This document shows, one piece after another, positions 1-5,610 of a DNA stretch of 9,920 nt; positions within the stretch are counted from its first letter, which is position 1; each line of letters begins with the position of its first letter. The notes beneath the pieces are model-generated. The model did not search any database. It was not told the DNA's origin and saw only the letters and a list, made by a program, of their open reading frames with translations. Made by a program: the position numbers and the translations under genes. Source of the stretch: Firmicutes bacterium UBA6418 (GTDB taxonomy: Bacteria; Bacillota; Clostridia; Peptostreptococcales; Anaerovoracaceae); NCBI GenBank assembly GCA_002439735.1, contig DJPG01000009.1, positions 1 through 9,920 of the forward strand. The letters run 5' to 3'.

Positions 1-365
1 GTCAGATCACAGACATAAGCCTTGCCTTTCTTGATGAGCTCTACTGCCGCTTCGTACATCTTATCAAAGTAGTCCGAAGCCCACAGGCGCTTGTCCCACT
101 CGAATCCGAGCCAGCGTACGTCCTCCTCGATGGCGTTGATATATTCCATATCCTCCTTGACCGGATTGGTGTCGTCATAGCGCAGGTTGCACTTGCCGCC
201 GTACTTGGCCGCCGTTGAAAAGTTCAGGCAGATCGACTTCGCGTGCCCGATGTGCAGGTAGCCGTTCGGCTCCGGTGGGAAACGCGTGTAGATCGGTCTG
301 TCCCCGTATTTATGGTTCGCTAAATCTTTCTCGATGATGCTGTAGATAAAATTGGTTTCTGCCAT
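1..365 (-). CDS. glnS: Glutaminyl-tRNA synthetase, N-terminal part (cut by window edge)
   Basis: Attaches glutamine to tRNA-Gln using ATP, in the cytoplasm. The first 121 codons are visible; the rest lies beyond the left edge. The class I signature HIGH sits at residues 38-41 inside FPPEPNGYLHIGHAKS. That context is diagnostic for the GlnRS branch: GluRS normally has an AP-S-PTG version. Further along, the DDTNP block and the VRWLGFEWD block of the Rossmann-fold catalytic core are present. The start is the ATG at 363-365, preceded by an AAGGGGA ribosome binding site with about 8 nt spacing and by an extended -10 promoter. Many Firmicutes make Gln-tRNA by the GatCAB amidation route and lack GlnRS, so its presence marks a lineage that has the direct enzyme. 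The gene is monocistronic at its 5' end: the next gene upstream, on the same strand, is about 156 nt away and unrelated. Confidence in the family is high. Confidence 0.95.
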   Translation of the reverse strand, partial: MAETNFIYSIIEKDLANHKYGDRPIYTRFPPEPNGYLHIGHAKSICLNFSTAAKYGGKCNLRYDDTNPVKEDMEYINAIEEDVRWLGFEWDKRLWASDYFDKMYEAAVELIKKGKAYVCDL

Positions 366-400
366 TTGCTCGTCCCCTTATTTTTTCTGTATATGTTACT

Positions 401-429
401 ATCATAGCACGATTTGCAAGGATTATCCA
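401..429 (-). promoter_or_regulatory. Probable sigma-A promoter of glnS
   Basis: On the minus strand a TATGAT -10 box (401-406) is preceded directly by TGC, giving an extended -10 element. A TGGATA -35-like box (424-429, four of six consensus bases) lies 17 nt upstream. Transcription would start near 394, giving a leader of about 30 nt before the glnS ATG. The good -10 and exact spacing support it; the -35 is weak. Confidence 0.5.
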
Positions 430-450
430 CCCTTTCTTTCGGAGGAAAAG

Positions 451-472
451 GCAAAAATCGCAGTTTTTCGCA
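451..472 (-). terminator. Weak possible terminator after the membrane-protein gene
   Basis: Downstream of the stop at 522, the minus strand can form a small A/T-rich hairpin (GC-G-AAAAA against TTTTT-GC with a short loop), followed by CTTTT. The stem is short and bulged. It is the only terminator-like structure between this gene and glnS, so read-through into glnS is possible. Confidence 0.25.
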
Positions 473-521
473 AGGTCTCCGCATGATCCTCACTGCTGAA
501 CCTGTCTGCTGCCCGCATCGA

Positions 522-1313
522 CTACTTGAAATACTTCGGTTTTTTGAATTTACAGATCTTGTCTTTGCAGTTTTCGCACTTCAGGGCGTCGTTGGAACCC
601 TCCCAAAACTGCTCCGGATGCTTGAGCAGGGTGATCTCCCAGCGCAGCATCAGCACAATGCTGGTAAAGAACAAACTCCAGGTGAAGAAGTTACGAATGA
701 ACAGCATCGGCGTGAACATCATGAAATAGCCCCAGTTAAAAATGCGGCAGTTCACACAGCAACGGTTCTTGATGATGTAATTCTGGAACGGGCACCAGAT
801 GACCACGCAGATCAAATCACTGACATAGTAGAATACGGACAGGAGGATCAGTTCCTTCGTCTCGATGATGTCCGCCACGTACAAAATGCCAAAGATCGCA
901 TTGAAGCTCAGCCATACCAGCAGCACCCAGATTGCTGCCAGATTGTTCTTCTGGACGTAACGGTACAACTCCAACTCGCTGAAATGTTCCGCCCGCCGGT
1001 AATGACTCGCAAAGCCCTTTTTGCTGCCCATCGTGATACGCTTGTTCTGCGGGATCATTTGCAGTACCATGCTCGCCATCAGGATGGCCCACACCACATA
1101 GACCCAAAGGATATTGTACTGTCTGAGGATTCCGTGGATCTGTTCCGCCGAAAGTCCCGAAAGCAGCCACTTCATCTCCACCTTTTGGGTCAGGATCAGG
1201 TCAAAATAATCCGGCGCGAAAATATACGCCAGCAGCACTGCCAAAAATACACAGCAACGAAAGATCAGCTTGCCAACATATTCCTTAAACATATCAATTT
1301 CGATTTTTTTCAT
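522..1313 (-). CDS. Unrecognised multi-pass membrane protein with cytoplasmic cysteine clusters
   Basis: A 263-residue integral membrane protein whose function I do not recognise. Hydrophobic segments lie at roughly residues 15-33, 67-87, 125-147, 153-173 and 195-224; the last is long enough to be a hairpin of two. Positive charges cluster at the N-terminus, in the 88-124 loop and at the C-terminus, so these should be cytoplasmic. Seven cysteines stand out: C174, C185, C186 and C189 in the loop NRCCVNCRIFNW, and C246, C249 and C254 in a C-terminal CxxCx4C tail. In a six-helix model both groups face the cytoplasm and could form one metal site. The start ATG is preceded by GGAG at about 9 nt. 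It is a single-gene unit with its own strong promoter (1432-1460) and a structured leader. It could be a sensor or a small metal-dependent membrane enzyme, but nothing shows which. Confidence 0.85.
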   Translation of the reverse strand: MKKIEIDMFKEYVGKLIFRCCVFLAVLLAYIFAPDYFDLILTQKVEMKWLLSGLSAEQIHGILRQYNILWVYVVWAILMASMVLQMIPQNKRITMGSKKGFASHYRRAEHFSELELYRYVQKNNLAAIWVLLVWLSFNAIFGILYVADIIETKELILLSVFYYVSDLICVVIWCPFQNYIIKNRCCVNCRIFNWGYFMMFTPMLFIRNFFTWSLFFTSIVLMLRWEITLLKHPEQFWEGSNDALKCENCKDKICKFKKPKYFK

Positions 1314-1425
1314 GTCACATCACTCCGGTTTTGTAAAATCAGGCTTACTGCCGGACTGCATCCGGCAATGTGCTGTACTGTAACAGCAAAGGGGCATGCT
1401 TCGACAACATCCCCCTCATTTCGCC
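1314..1425 (-). promoter_or_regulatory. Structured 5' leader of the Cys-rich membrane protein gene
   Basis: Between the predicted transcription start (near 1425) and the ATG at 1313 the transcript can form three consecutive hairpins. The first is AGGGG/CCCCT, with arms around 1389-1416. The second is TGCTGT/ACAGCA at 1371-1388, 6 bp with a 6-nt loop. The third is TGCCGGA/TCCGGCA at 1349-1367, a perfect 7 bp with a 5-nt loop. None is followed by a U-run, so they are not simple terminators. The TCCGG arm of the last hairpin can also pair with CCGGA of the ribosome binding site. A cis-regulatory role is inference. A 24-codon open frame (1345-1419) also lies within it. Confidence 0.35.
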
Positions 1426-1431
1426 CTATTT

Positions 1432-1460
1432 ATGTTAATCCTTTTTTCTCGCGATGTCAA
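1432..1460 (-). promoter_or_regulatory. Sigma-A promoter of the membrane-protein gene
   Basis: On the minus strand a perfect TTGACA -35 (1455-1460) is separated by exactly 17 nt from a TAACAT -10 (1432-1437, four of six consensus bases). This is the best canonical promoter seen in the window. It points toward the gene ending at 522 and implies a leader of about 110 nt. Confidence 0.65.
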
Positions 1461-1546
1461 CCTCCGATGCGGCGTGGTGCTCATTCTTAGAAGGTAGTGC
1501 CTTGTGCAACTGAGAAATAAACGCAGGGGGCAGGAATTTATTTTTT

Positions 1547-1567
1547 CCCTTTTCGATAGCAAAAGGG
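1547..1567. repeat. Perfect inverted repeat upstream of the carboxypeptidase promoter
   Basis: CCCTTTT (1547-1553) and AAAAGGG (1561-1567) are exact reverse complements separated by 7 nt. On neither strand does a T-run follow the stem in the right position for termination. It sits 13 nt upstream of the -10 box of the plus-strand gene, where the -35 region would be, so a protein-binding site is possible. Confidence 0.4.
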
Positions 1568-1577
1568 TTGGACTCTG

Positions 1578-1586
1578 TGGTAAAAT
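1578..1586 (+). promoter_or_regulatory. Extended -10 promoter of the D,D-carboxypeptidase gene
   Basis: TGG directly followed by TAAAAT forms an extended -10 element. No recognisable -35 hexamer occurs at 16-18 nt upstream, where the inverted repeat at 1547-1567 lies instead. The expected transcription start is near 1593, leaving a leader of about 60 nt. Confidence 0.45.
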
Positions 1587-1652
1587 AAGAACGTGGTCAT
1601 TTTCGGTCACAAAACAAACGCTTCTGCATAGACGAAGGGGAGAAAATTGGAA

Positions 1653-2585
1653 ATGAGAGGAAAACATTTGCTTACGATTTTATTACTGCTCCTGGCGGGC
1701 ACCGTCGTTATCTGCTTCTGCGGATGTTCGGATGCCGCAAGCCCGGTCTCCGGCACAGACCCGGATCCGGCGATCAGCGTCGATGATCCGCAGCAATCGG
1801 AAACAGAGCCGCAGCAGCCGAACACGGAAACGCCGGATCCGGCGGACAAGGATCCACAGCCGGCAGAAGAACCGGATTCTGACTCCGCGGATTCCGGCAG
1901 CAAGAAACCGGCAGCGCAGGCCGATCCGAACAAACCTTCCGCAAACGTTACGGTCACCGATCCGTCCGCGCCTTGGAAAGACTTCGATATGTACGGCATT
2001 CCGGAGGTTCTGGATGTCCGCAAAAAAGATGACGGCGATCTTTTCGTGCTGGTCAACAAACTCCACGCTGTCAGCAAGGGCTACAAGCCGACCGATATGG
2101 TCGTGATGGACAACAAACTGACAACTTGGGAGAATCTCGAGCTAAAATCCGACGCCTATGACGCGTATCTGAAGTTGTACCGCGACGCAAAGAAAGAGGG
2201 GTTTTCCTTAAAAGTCTGCTCCGCCTATCGTACTTACGCGACGCAAAAGACGCTGTACGCAAACGCCGTGAAGAACAAAGGACAAAAAACGGCGGATATC
2301 CGTTCTGCCTACGCCGGCCGCAGTGAGCATCATACCGGCTACGCGCTCGATATCACGTCAAAGTCTATGGGCTGGGGACTCAAACAGGACTTCGCGGATT
2401 ATCCAGACGGCAAGTGGATCAATGACCACTGCAGCGAATACGGCTTCATCATCCGCTATCCGAAAGGCAAAACCGAGATTACCGGCTACGACTACGAGCC
2501 GTGGCATCTGCGCTACGTCGGCGTTGAGGCCGCTGCCGAGATCACCGAGCAGGGTATCACGCTCGAGGAGTACCTCGGAAAATAA
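1653..2585 (+). CDS. D-alanyl-D-alanine carboxypeptidase, VanY/M15B family, exported
   Basis: A zinc carboxypeptidase that removes the terminal D-alanine from peptidoglycan stem peptides, acting outside the membrane. The 310-residue product has a signal segment (residues 5-25) ending in ICFCGC. Cys25 could be lipidated, although Phe at -3 makes the lipobox imperfect. A low-complexity spacer rich in Asp, Pro, Glu and Gln follows (about 26-105), then the VanY domain (about 125-305). The M15 motif SxHxxGxAxD is complete as SEHHTGYALD (S224, H226, D233), and EPWH supplies the catalytic Glu282 and third zinc ligand His285. The ATG at 1653 is chosen because GGGGAG lies 10 nt before it; an in-frame TTG at 1647 would leave only 4 nt. 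The gene stands alone, divergent from its left neighbour and convergent with ybaK. No van resistance genes are nearby, so a wall-maturation role is more likely than vancomycin resistance. Confidence 0.92.
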   Translation: MRGKHLLTILLLLLAGTVVICFCGCSDAASPVSGTDPDPAISVDDPQQSETEPQQPNTETPDPADKDPQPAEEPDSDSADSGSKKPAAQADPNKPSANVTVTDPSAPWKDFDMYGIPEVLDVRKKDDGDLFVLVNKLHAVSKGYKPTDMVVMDNKLTTWENLELKSDAYDAYLKLYRDAKKEGFSLKVCSAYRTYATQKTLYANAVKNKGQKTADIRSAYAGRSEHHTGYALDITSKSMGWGLKQDFADYPDGKWINDHCSEYGFIIRYPKGKTEITGYDYEPWHLRYVGVEAAAEITEQGITLEEYLGK

Positions 2586-2602
2586 ACATATCTTACGCAT
2601 CG

Positions 2603-2668
2603 AAAAACAGCGCTCGCCGACGGTTTCCTCTTCCGAAATCCGTCGTGAGCGCTGTTTTGTTATTCTTT
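2603..2668. terminator. Bidirectional intrinsic terminator between carboxypeptidase gene and ybaK
   Basis: AAAACAGCGCTC followed by GCCGACGG pairs with CCGTCG followed by TGAGCGCTGTTTT across a short loop. The stem is about 18 bp with one small mismatch. On the plus strand it is followed by GTTTTGTTATTCTTT. On the minus strand the stem begins directly behind the ybaK stop codon and ends in a T-run. It can therefore end both convergent transcripts. Confidence 0.85.
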
Positions 2669-3142
2669 GATAATATCCGCGCACTGCACACGAATCACCT
2701 TGGTAAGATCCGCAAACGGCAGCTCGATCTGGAACCCGATCCGGCCGCCGCTGAAAAGGATGGTGTCATACAAAGGCGCGGTTTCATGGATCGTCGTCGG
2801 GAAGAATTTTTTCATGCCGATCGGACTGCAGCCGCCATGAATGTAGCCGGTCAGCGGAAGCAGTTCTTTCGACTTGATCATCTCCACCGATTTTTCACCG
2901 ACGGCTTTGGCGGCCTTTTTCAGATCCAGTTCCTCGGCGACCGGAACCATAAACACATAATAATTTTTGGATTTTCCCTGTGTGACCAAGGTCTTGAAAA
3001 CCTTGTCCGGCTCCTGCCCGAGCACGGCGGCGACCTCCACGCCGCTGATCGCGTCCGTATCGGTATAAGTGTGTTCCTTGTATTTGATCTTCATCGCATC
3101 CAGCTTGCGCATGGCGTTGGTTTTTTCCATTTTTTCTTTCAT
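2660..3142 (-). CDS. ybaK: Cys-tRNA(Pro)/aminoacyl-tRNA deacylase, YbaK/EbsC family
   Basis: A 160-residue free-standing editing enzyme that hydrolyses mischarged aminoacyl-tRNA, typically Cys-tRNA-Pro, in the cytoplasm. The family pattern is clear: the N-terminal helix with TNAMRKLD, then GxEVAAVLGQEPDKVFKTLV with the conserved lysine K50, the YYVFMVPV strand, and the GYIHGGCSPIGM loop (99-110). Length matches the usual 150-160 residues. The ATG at 3140-3142 has a GAGGAG ribosome binding site 8 nt away. A second in-frame ATG four codons later lacks that spacing. It lies 135 nt downstream of the DUF4230 gene on the same strand, with no terminator seen between them. Its own promoter is not obvious, so co-transcription is possible. 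The 3' end is closed by the bidirectional terminator. Confidence 0.93.
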   Translation of the reverse strand: MKEKMEKTNAMRKLDAMKIKYKEHTYTDTDAISGVEVAAVLGQEPDKVFKTLVTQGKSKNYYVFMVPVAEELDLKKAAKAVGEKSVEMIKSKELLPLTGYIHGGCSPIGMKKFFPTTIHETAPLYDTILFSGGRIGFQIELPFADLTKVIRVQCADIIKE

Positions 3143-3277
3143 TTCGCATTCTCCTCGTATCGCTCTCGTTTTTTGCTTATCCCTTTTTGGGCAGGTGTCT
3201 GCTTTACCCGCAAAACCGCAAAGCCGCAGATCTGCACATTTTTCTTTTGTCTTACGTATCCCCCGAATTGCTTCCGG

Positions 3278-3907
3278 TTACGCGGCGCCGCTGCAGATGA
3301 CTTCGATCTCATAACCGTCTGCGGACGCATCGGTCAAAAGTCCTTTGAGCATGACCTGCGCCTGTTTTTCCGCTTCCGCGAGCAAGCCTTTTGCCAAGGC
3401 TTTTTCCTCGACCTTTTTCTTTTGATCCGCGTAGAACTCCGTATAGTCCTTTACCGTAAACGGGTTGAAGATACTCTTTTTTTCGTCATAGAGCTGTACG
3501 CTCTCCTCATCAATCTCGTGGGAAAGGATCTGTGCCGGAGGCAAGCTCACTTTCACCTTGTCGCCGCTGACAGCGACCTCTGCCTTGCTCATATCGATAC
3601 CGGCCTTGATCACGCCATCATAGGTCAAGATAAAACTGCTGGTCGTAAACGGCAGCTTTACGCCGTAAAACTCGTTTTGTGTCTTGTATTTTCCGAGTTC
3701 TGTATAAGCATAGGTCATTGTGCCCAGTTCGCTCATGGCAGTGATCTGGTTTTGCAGTACGACAGCGGACATTTCATGGTGCGCGCCGTTTCCGGTTCGC
3801 ATGCCCGCAAAATATCCTCCGATCCCGATCAGAGCGCAGAGCAGCAGGGCAAGAATGATGGATTTGAAAGGTGCGGTGTTTTTTTGTTCTTTTCGTTTCA
3901 ATGTCAT
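3278..3907 (-). CDS. DUF4230 family membrane-anchored protein
   Basis: A 209-residue protein of a family without known function. A basic N-terminus is followed by one transmembrane segment (about 15-36), so the bulk should lie outside the membrane. The body (about 50-205) has the DUF4230 pattern: a beta-rich part with GDKVKVSLPPAQILSHEID (115-133), the block FNPFTVKDYTEFYADQKK (147-164), and a charged, helical C-terminal half (KKKVEEKALAKGLLAEAEKQAQVML). The last part resembles the helical region found in stomatin/SPFH-like proteins, but that link is inference. The start ATG at 3905-3907 has AGAGGA about 8 nt upstream. Only 18 nt separate it from the stop of the PAS/AAA regulator, so the two are very probably one transcript and the regulator may control or serve this protein's process. 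Confidence 0.82.
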   Translation of the reverse strand: MTLKRKEQKNTAPFKSIILALLLCALIGIGGYFAGMRTGNGAHHEMSAVVLQNQITAMSELGTMTYAYTELGKYKTQNEFYGVKLPFTTSSFILTYDGVIKAGIDMSKAEVAVSGDKVKVSLPPAQILSHEIDEESVQLYDEKKSIFNPFTVKDYTEFYADQKKKVEEKALAKGLLAEAEKQAQVMLKGLLTDASADGYEIEVICSGAA

Positions 3908-3925
3908 ATTTGGTTTCCTCTTTTT

Positions 3926-5335
3926 TTACTGTCCGCTGATGTGATATTTTTTCAGTTTATGCTGCAATGTCTGCCGCTTGATCTGCAGAGTATCCGCCGC
4001 CTTGGAAATGTTTCCTTTGGCTTCAATGATCGCCTCGCGGATGATCCGTGCCTCGACCTCCGCCAGATAGTCAGGCAGCGGGCAGCTGACGTCATAAGGC
4101 CGCTCCGGTGTCTGCGCGTGCCTGGCGTAGTGCGGCATGGTCAGCATCTTCTCCGTCAGGACATGCTCCCGGTCGGCCATGGATACCGCCTGCTCGATCA
4201 GGTTCTCCAGTTCGCGGGCATTGCCCGGATAATCGTAATGCCGCAGTTTTTCGATCGCCGCGTCGGTGATGGACCAAAGCTGTTTGCCGAATCGCTTGTT
4301 GTGCTTGCGTAGGAACGCTTCCGCGAGCACCGGAATGTCGTCGGGACGCTCCCGGAGTGCCGGGATCCAAAGATTGACAACATTTAAGCGATAATACAGG
4401 TCCTTGCGCAGTTTCCCCTGCGCCATCAGTTCCTCCGGCGGCTCGTTAACCGTCGCGATGATGCGAACTCGAACCGGAATGTCCTTCGTACCGCCGACCC
4501 GGCGGATATAGTTTTCCTGCAGCACCCGCAGCAGTTTGCTCTGCAGATCATATGGCATAGCGCTGATCTCGTCCAAAAGCAGTGTTCCGCCGCTTGCCTG
4601 CTCAAAGAGTCCCGCGCGGTCGACTGCCCCGGTAAAGCCGCCTTTGGCGGTTCCGAACAGGATGCCCTCCAGCAGGGTTTCCGGAATCGCGGCGCAGTTC
4701 TGCGCCAAAAACGGCCGGTCTTTGCGCTTGCCCGCATGGTGGATGCTCTGCGCGAGCAGTTCTTTACCGGTTCCGGTCTCTCCGTAAATAAAGACTGTCG
4801 CGTCGTTCATCGCCGCCTTTTTCGCGCGGGTGATGACTTCCTTAAAGGCCGGATTTTCTCCGTAAATATCGTCAAAGGTATAGCGCTTGATGCCGCCCTG
4901 CGGCCTTTCTCCGGCATCGGAGGCTTTTTCGCGCTTTCCCTCTGTCAGCTCCAACAGGGTGTCGGACATCTTCCGGATATTGGTGATGTCCTTGGCAACT
5001 TCCACTGCGGCAACGGTTTCTCCGTCCACTACGATCGGGATCGTGCTGTTGATGGTCGTGATCTCTTTGCCGTAAAGGTTTTTGTAGGTCTGCTGTTTAC
5101 GCAGCGTCGGCGTGTTCCGCTTCAGCGCTTCAAACATCGTGCTCTCGCTGAGACTGAAATCCGGGAACGCTTCGTGGAATTTTTTATCCAGAACATCGTC
5201 CAGATTGACTTTTTCCATGGATGCCATGGCTTTATTGTAAAATTTTCCGACACCGTCCTGGTCGACGATGTATACGCCCTCGTCGATCAGTTCAATCAGT
5301 TCTTCCAGGATCTTGTTCAGATATTCCGCTTTCAT
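3926..5335 (-). CDS. PAS / sigma-54-interacting AAA+ / Fis-type HTH transcriptional regulator
   Basis: A 469-residue bacterial enhancer-binding protein of the RocR type. A PAS sensor domain occupies about residues 5-120 (DEGVYIVDQDGVGKFYNKAM). The AAA+ domain follows (about 152-385), with Walker A GETGTGKE at 185-192, the loop GGFTGA at 232-237, Walker B TLLLDE at 251-256 and the arginine-finger region DLYYRLNV at 312-319. A Fis-type helix-turn-helix is at about 425-466 (KGNISKAADTLQIKRQTLQHKLKKY). The family uses ATP hydrolysis to remodel sigma-54 RNA polymerase; the contact loop normally reads GAFTGA, so the second residue is altered here. No receiver domain is present, so the PAS ligand probably sets activity. 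The frame is open for 43 codons further upstream, but ATG 5333-5335 is preferred. It has GAGAGG 7 nt upstream, the PAS domain begins right there, and the upstream part contains a promoter. The DUF4230 gene follows after 18 nt. Confidence 0.93.
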   Translation of the reverse strand: MKAEYLNKILEELIELIDEGVYIVDQDGVGKFYNKAMASMEKVNLDDVLDKKFHEAFPDFSLSESTMFEALKRNTPTLRKQQTYKNLYGKEITTINSTIPIVVDGETVAAVEVAKDITNIRKMSDTLLELTEGKREKASDAGERPQGGIKRYTFDDIYGENPAFKEVITRAKKAAMNDATVFIYGETGTGKELLAQSIHHAGKRKDRPFLAQNCAAIPETLLEGILFGTAKGGFTGAVDRAGLFEQASGGTLLLDEISAMPYDLQSKLLRVLQENYIRRVGGTKDIPVRVRIIATVNEPPEELMAQGKLRKDLYYRLNVVNLWIPALRERPDDIPVLAEAFLRKHNKRFGKQLWSITDAAIEKLRHYDYPGNARELENLIEQAVSMADREHVLTEKMLTMPHYARHAQTPERPYDVSCPLPDYLAEVEARIIREAIIEAKGNISKAADTLQIKRQTLQHKLKKYHISGQ

Positions 5336-5354
5336 ACCGTTGCCTCTCGTTCCA

Positions 5355-5372
5355 TAGGATACTACTATCCTA
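5355..5372. repeat. Dyad overlapping the regulator promoter (operator candidate)
   Basis: TAGGATA (5355-5361) and TATCCTA (5366-5372) are perfect inverted repeats around a 4-nt centre. The right arm contains the minus-strand -10 box and the left arm covers the likely transcription start. A bound protein would block the promoter, so autoregulation by the Fis-type HTH or control by another repressor is plausible. Function is inferred from position only. Confidence 0.45.
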
Positions 5373-5395
5373 CCATACTCCGACAGAAACTGCAA
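5367..5395 (-). promoter_or_regulatory. Probable promoter of the PAS-AAA regulator
   Basis: On the minus strand TTGCAG (5390-5395) is separated by exactly 17 nt from TAGGAT (5367-5372), which is preceded by TGG as an extended -10. Transcription from near 5360 gives a leader of about 25 nt before the ATG at 5335. This supports the shorter start of the regulator. Confidence 0.5.
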
Positions 5396-5524
5396 ATATT
5401 TTTGCACTTTCTGACTGAACTTCTGCCCCTGCTTCTGTCCGATCGCGTCGCAGCGCTTTTCCATACGGAAGGTTCACCGAGCCGGAGATGCGCACCAAAA
5501 TTCTGCGCACCGGGCGCGCCACGC

Positions 5525-5570
5525 AAAAAGACCGAAAAGCAAGTTCCTGCCGGTTCCCGCCTTTCGGTCT
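5525..5570 (-). terminator. Intrinsic terminator of the thiolase gene
   Basis: On the minus strand AGACCGAAAG (5570-5561) pairs with CTTTTCGGTCT (5539-5529), with one extra T, around a 21-nt loop that can itself pair partly. The stem runs straight into TTTTT. It lies about 40 nt after the thiolase stop and separates thiolase transcription from the downstream regulator. Confidence 0.85.
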
Positions 5571-5610
5571 CTCTTATTTATTGTTTTGTAATTGTTTCGA
5601 TGCGTGTTTC

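Larger units (their letters stand above)
1426..1652. other. Divergent intergenic region
   Basis: Together with the leader described separately, this is the longest stretch without a gene (about 340 nt from 1314). It holds the minus-strand promoter at 1432-1460, a perfect inverted repeat CCCTTTT/AAAAGGG at 1547-1567, an extended -10 promoter at 1578-1586 for the plus-strand gene, and its ribosome binding site at 1635-1642. No convincing additional gene was found. Confidence 0.6.

Noticed and set aside
411..429. A -24/-12 element upstream of glnS (GG...TTGC)
   Set aside because: The spacing between GG and GC is 9 nt rather than the required 10, and an extended -10 sigma-A promoter explains the region better.
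1345..1419. 24-codon leader peptide before the membrane-protein gene
   Set aside because: It is open and well placed, but an open frame of this length is common by chance, the upstream GGG is a poor ribosome binding site, and it has no run of regulatory codons. It is kept only as an alternative reading of the leader.
414..1490. A long plus-strand open frame of 358 codons
   Set aside because: It runs antisense to the membrane-protein gene, whose product has coherent membrane segments and a good promoter. The plus-strand product shows no domain pattern and has no convincing ribosome binding site.
1607..2077. Minus-strand frame rich in Ser and Gly, opposite the carboxypeptidase spacer
   Set aside because: It mirrors the repetitive Asp-Pro spacer codons on the plus strand. 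No promoter or ribosome binding site was found for it.
3143..3277. Terminator or promoter between the DUF4230 gene and ybaK
   Set aside because: There is a GCAGATCTGC palindrome and a small GCAG/CTGC hairpin, but neither has a T-run, and no convincing -35/-10 pair was found.
2645..4312. A plus-strand open frame of 555 codons
   Set aside because: It crosses ybaK, the DUF4230 gene and part of the regulator on the opposite strand, all of which are recognisable families. The frame is a by-product of their codon composition.
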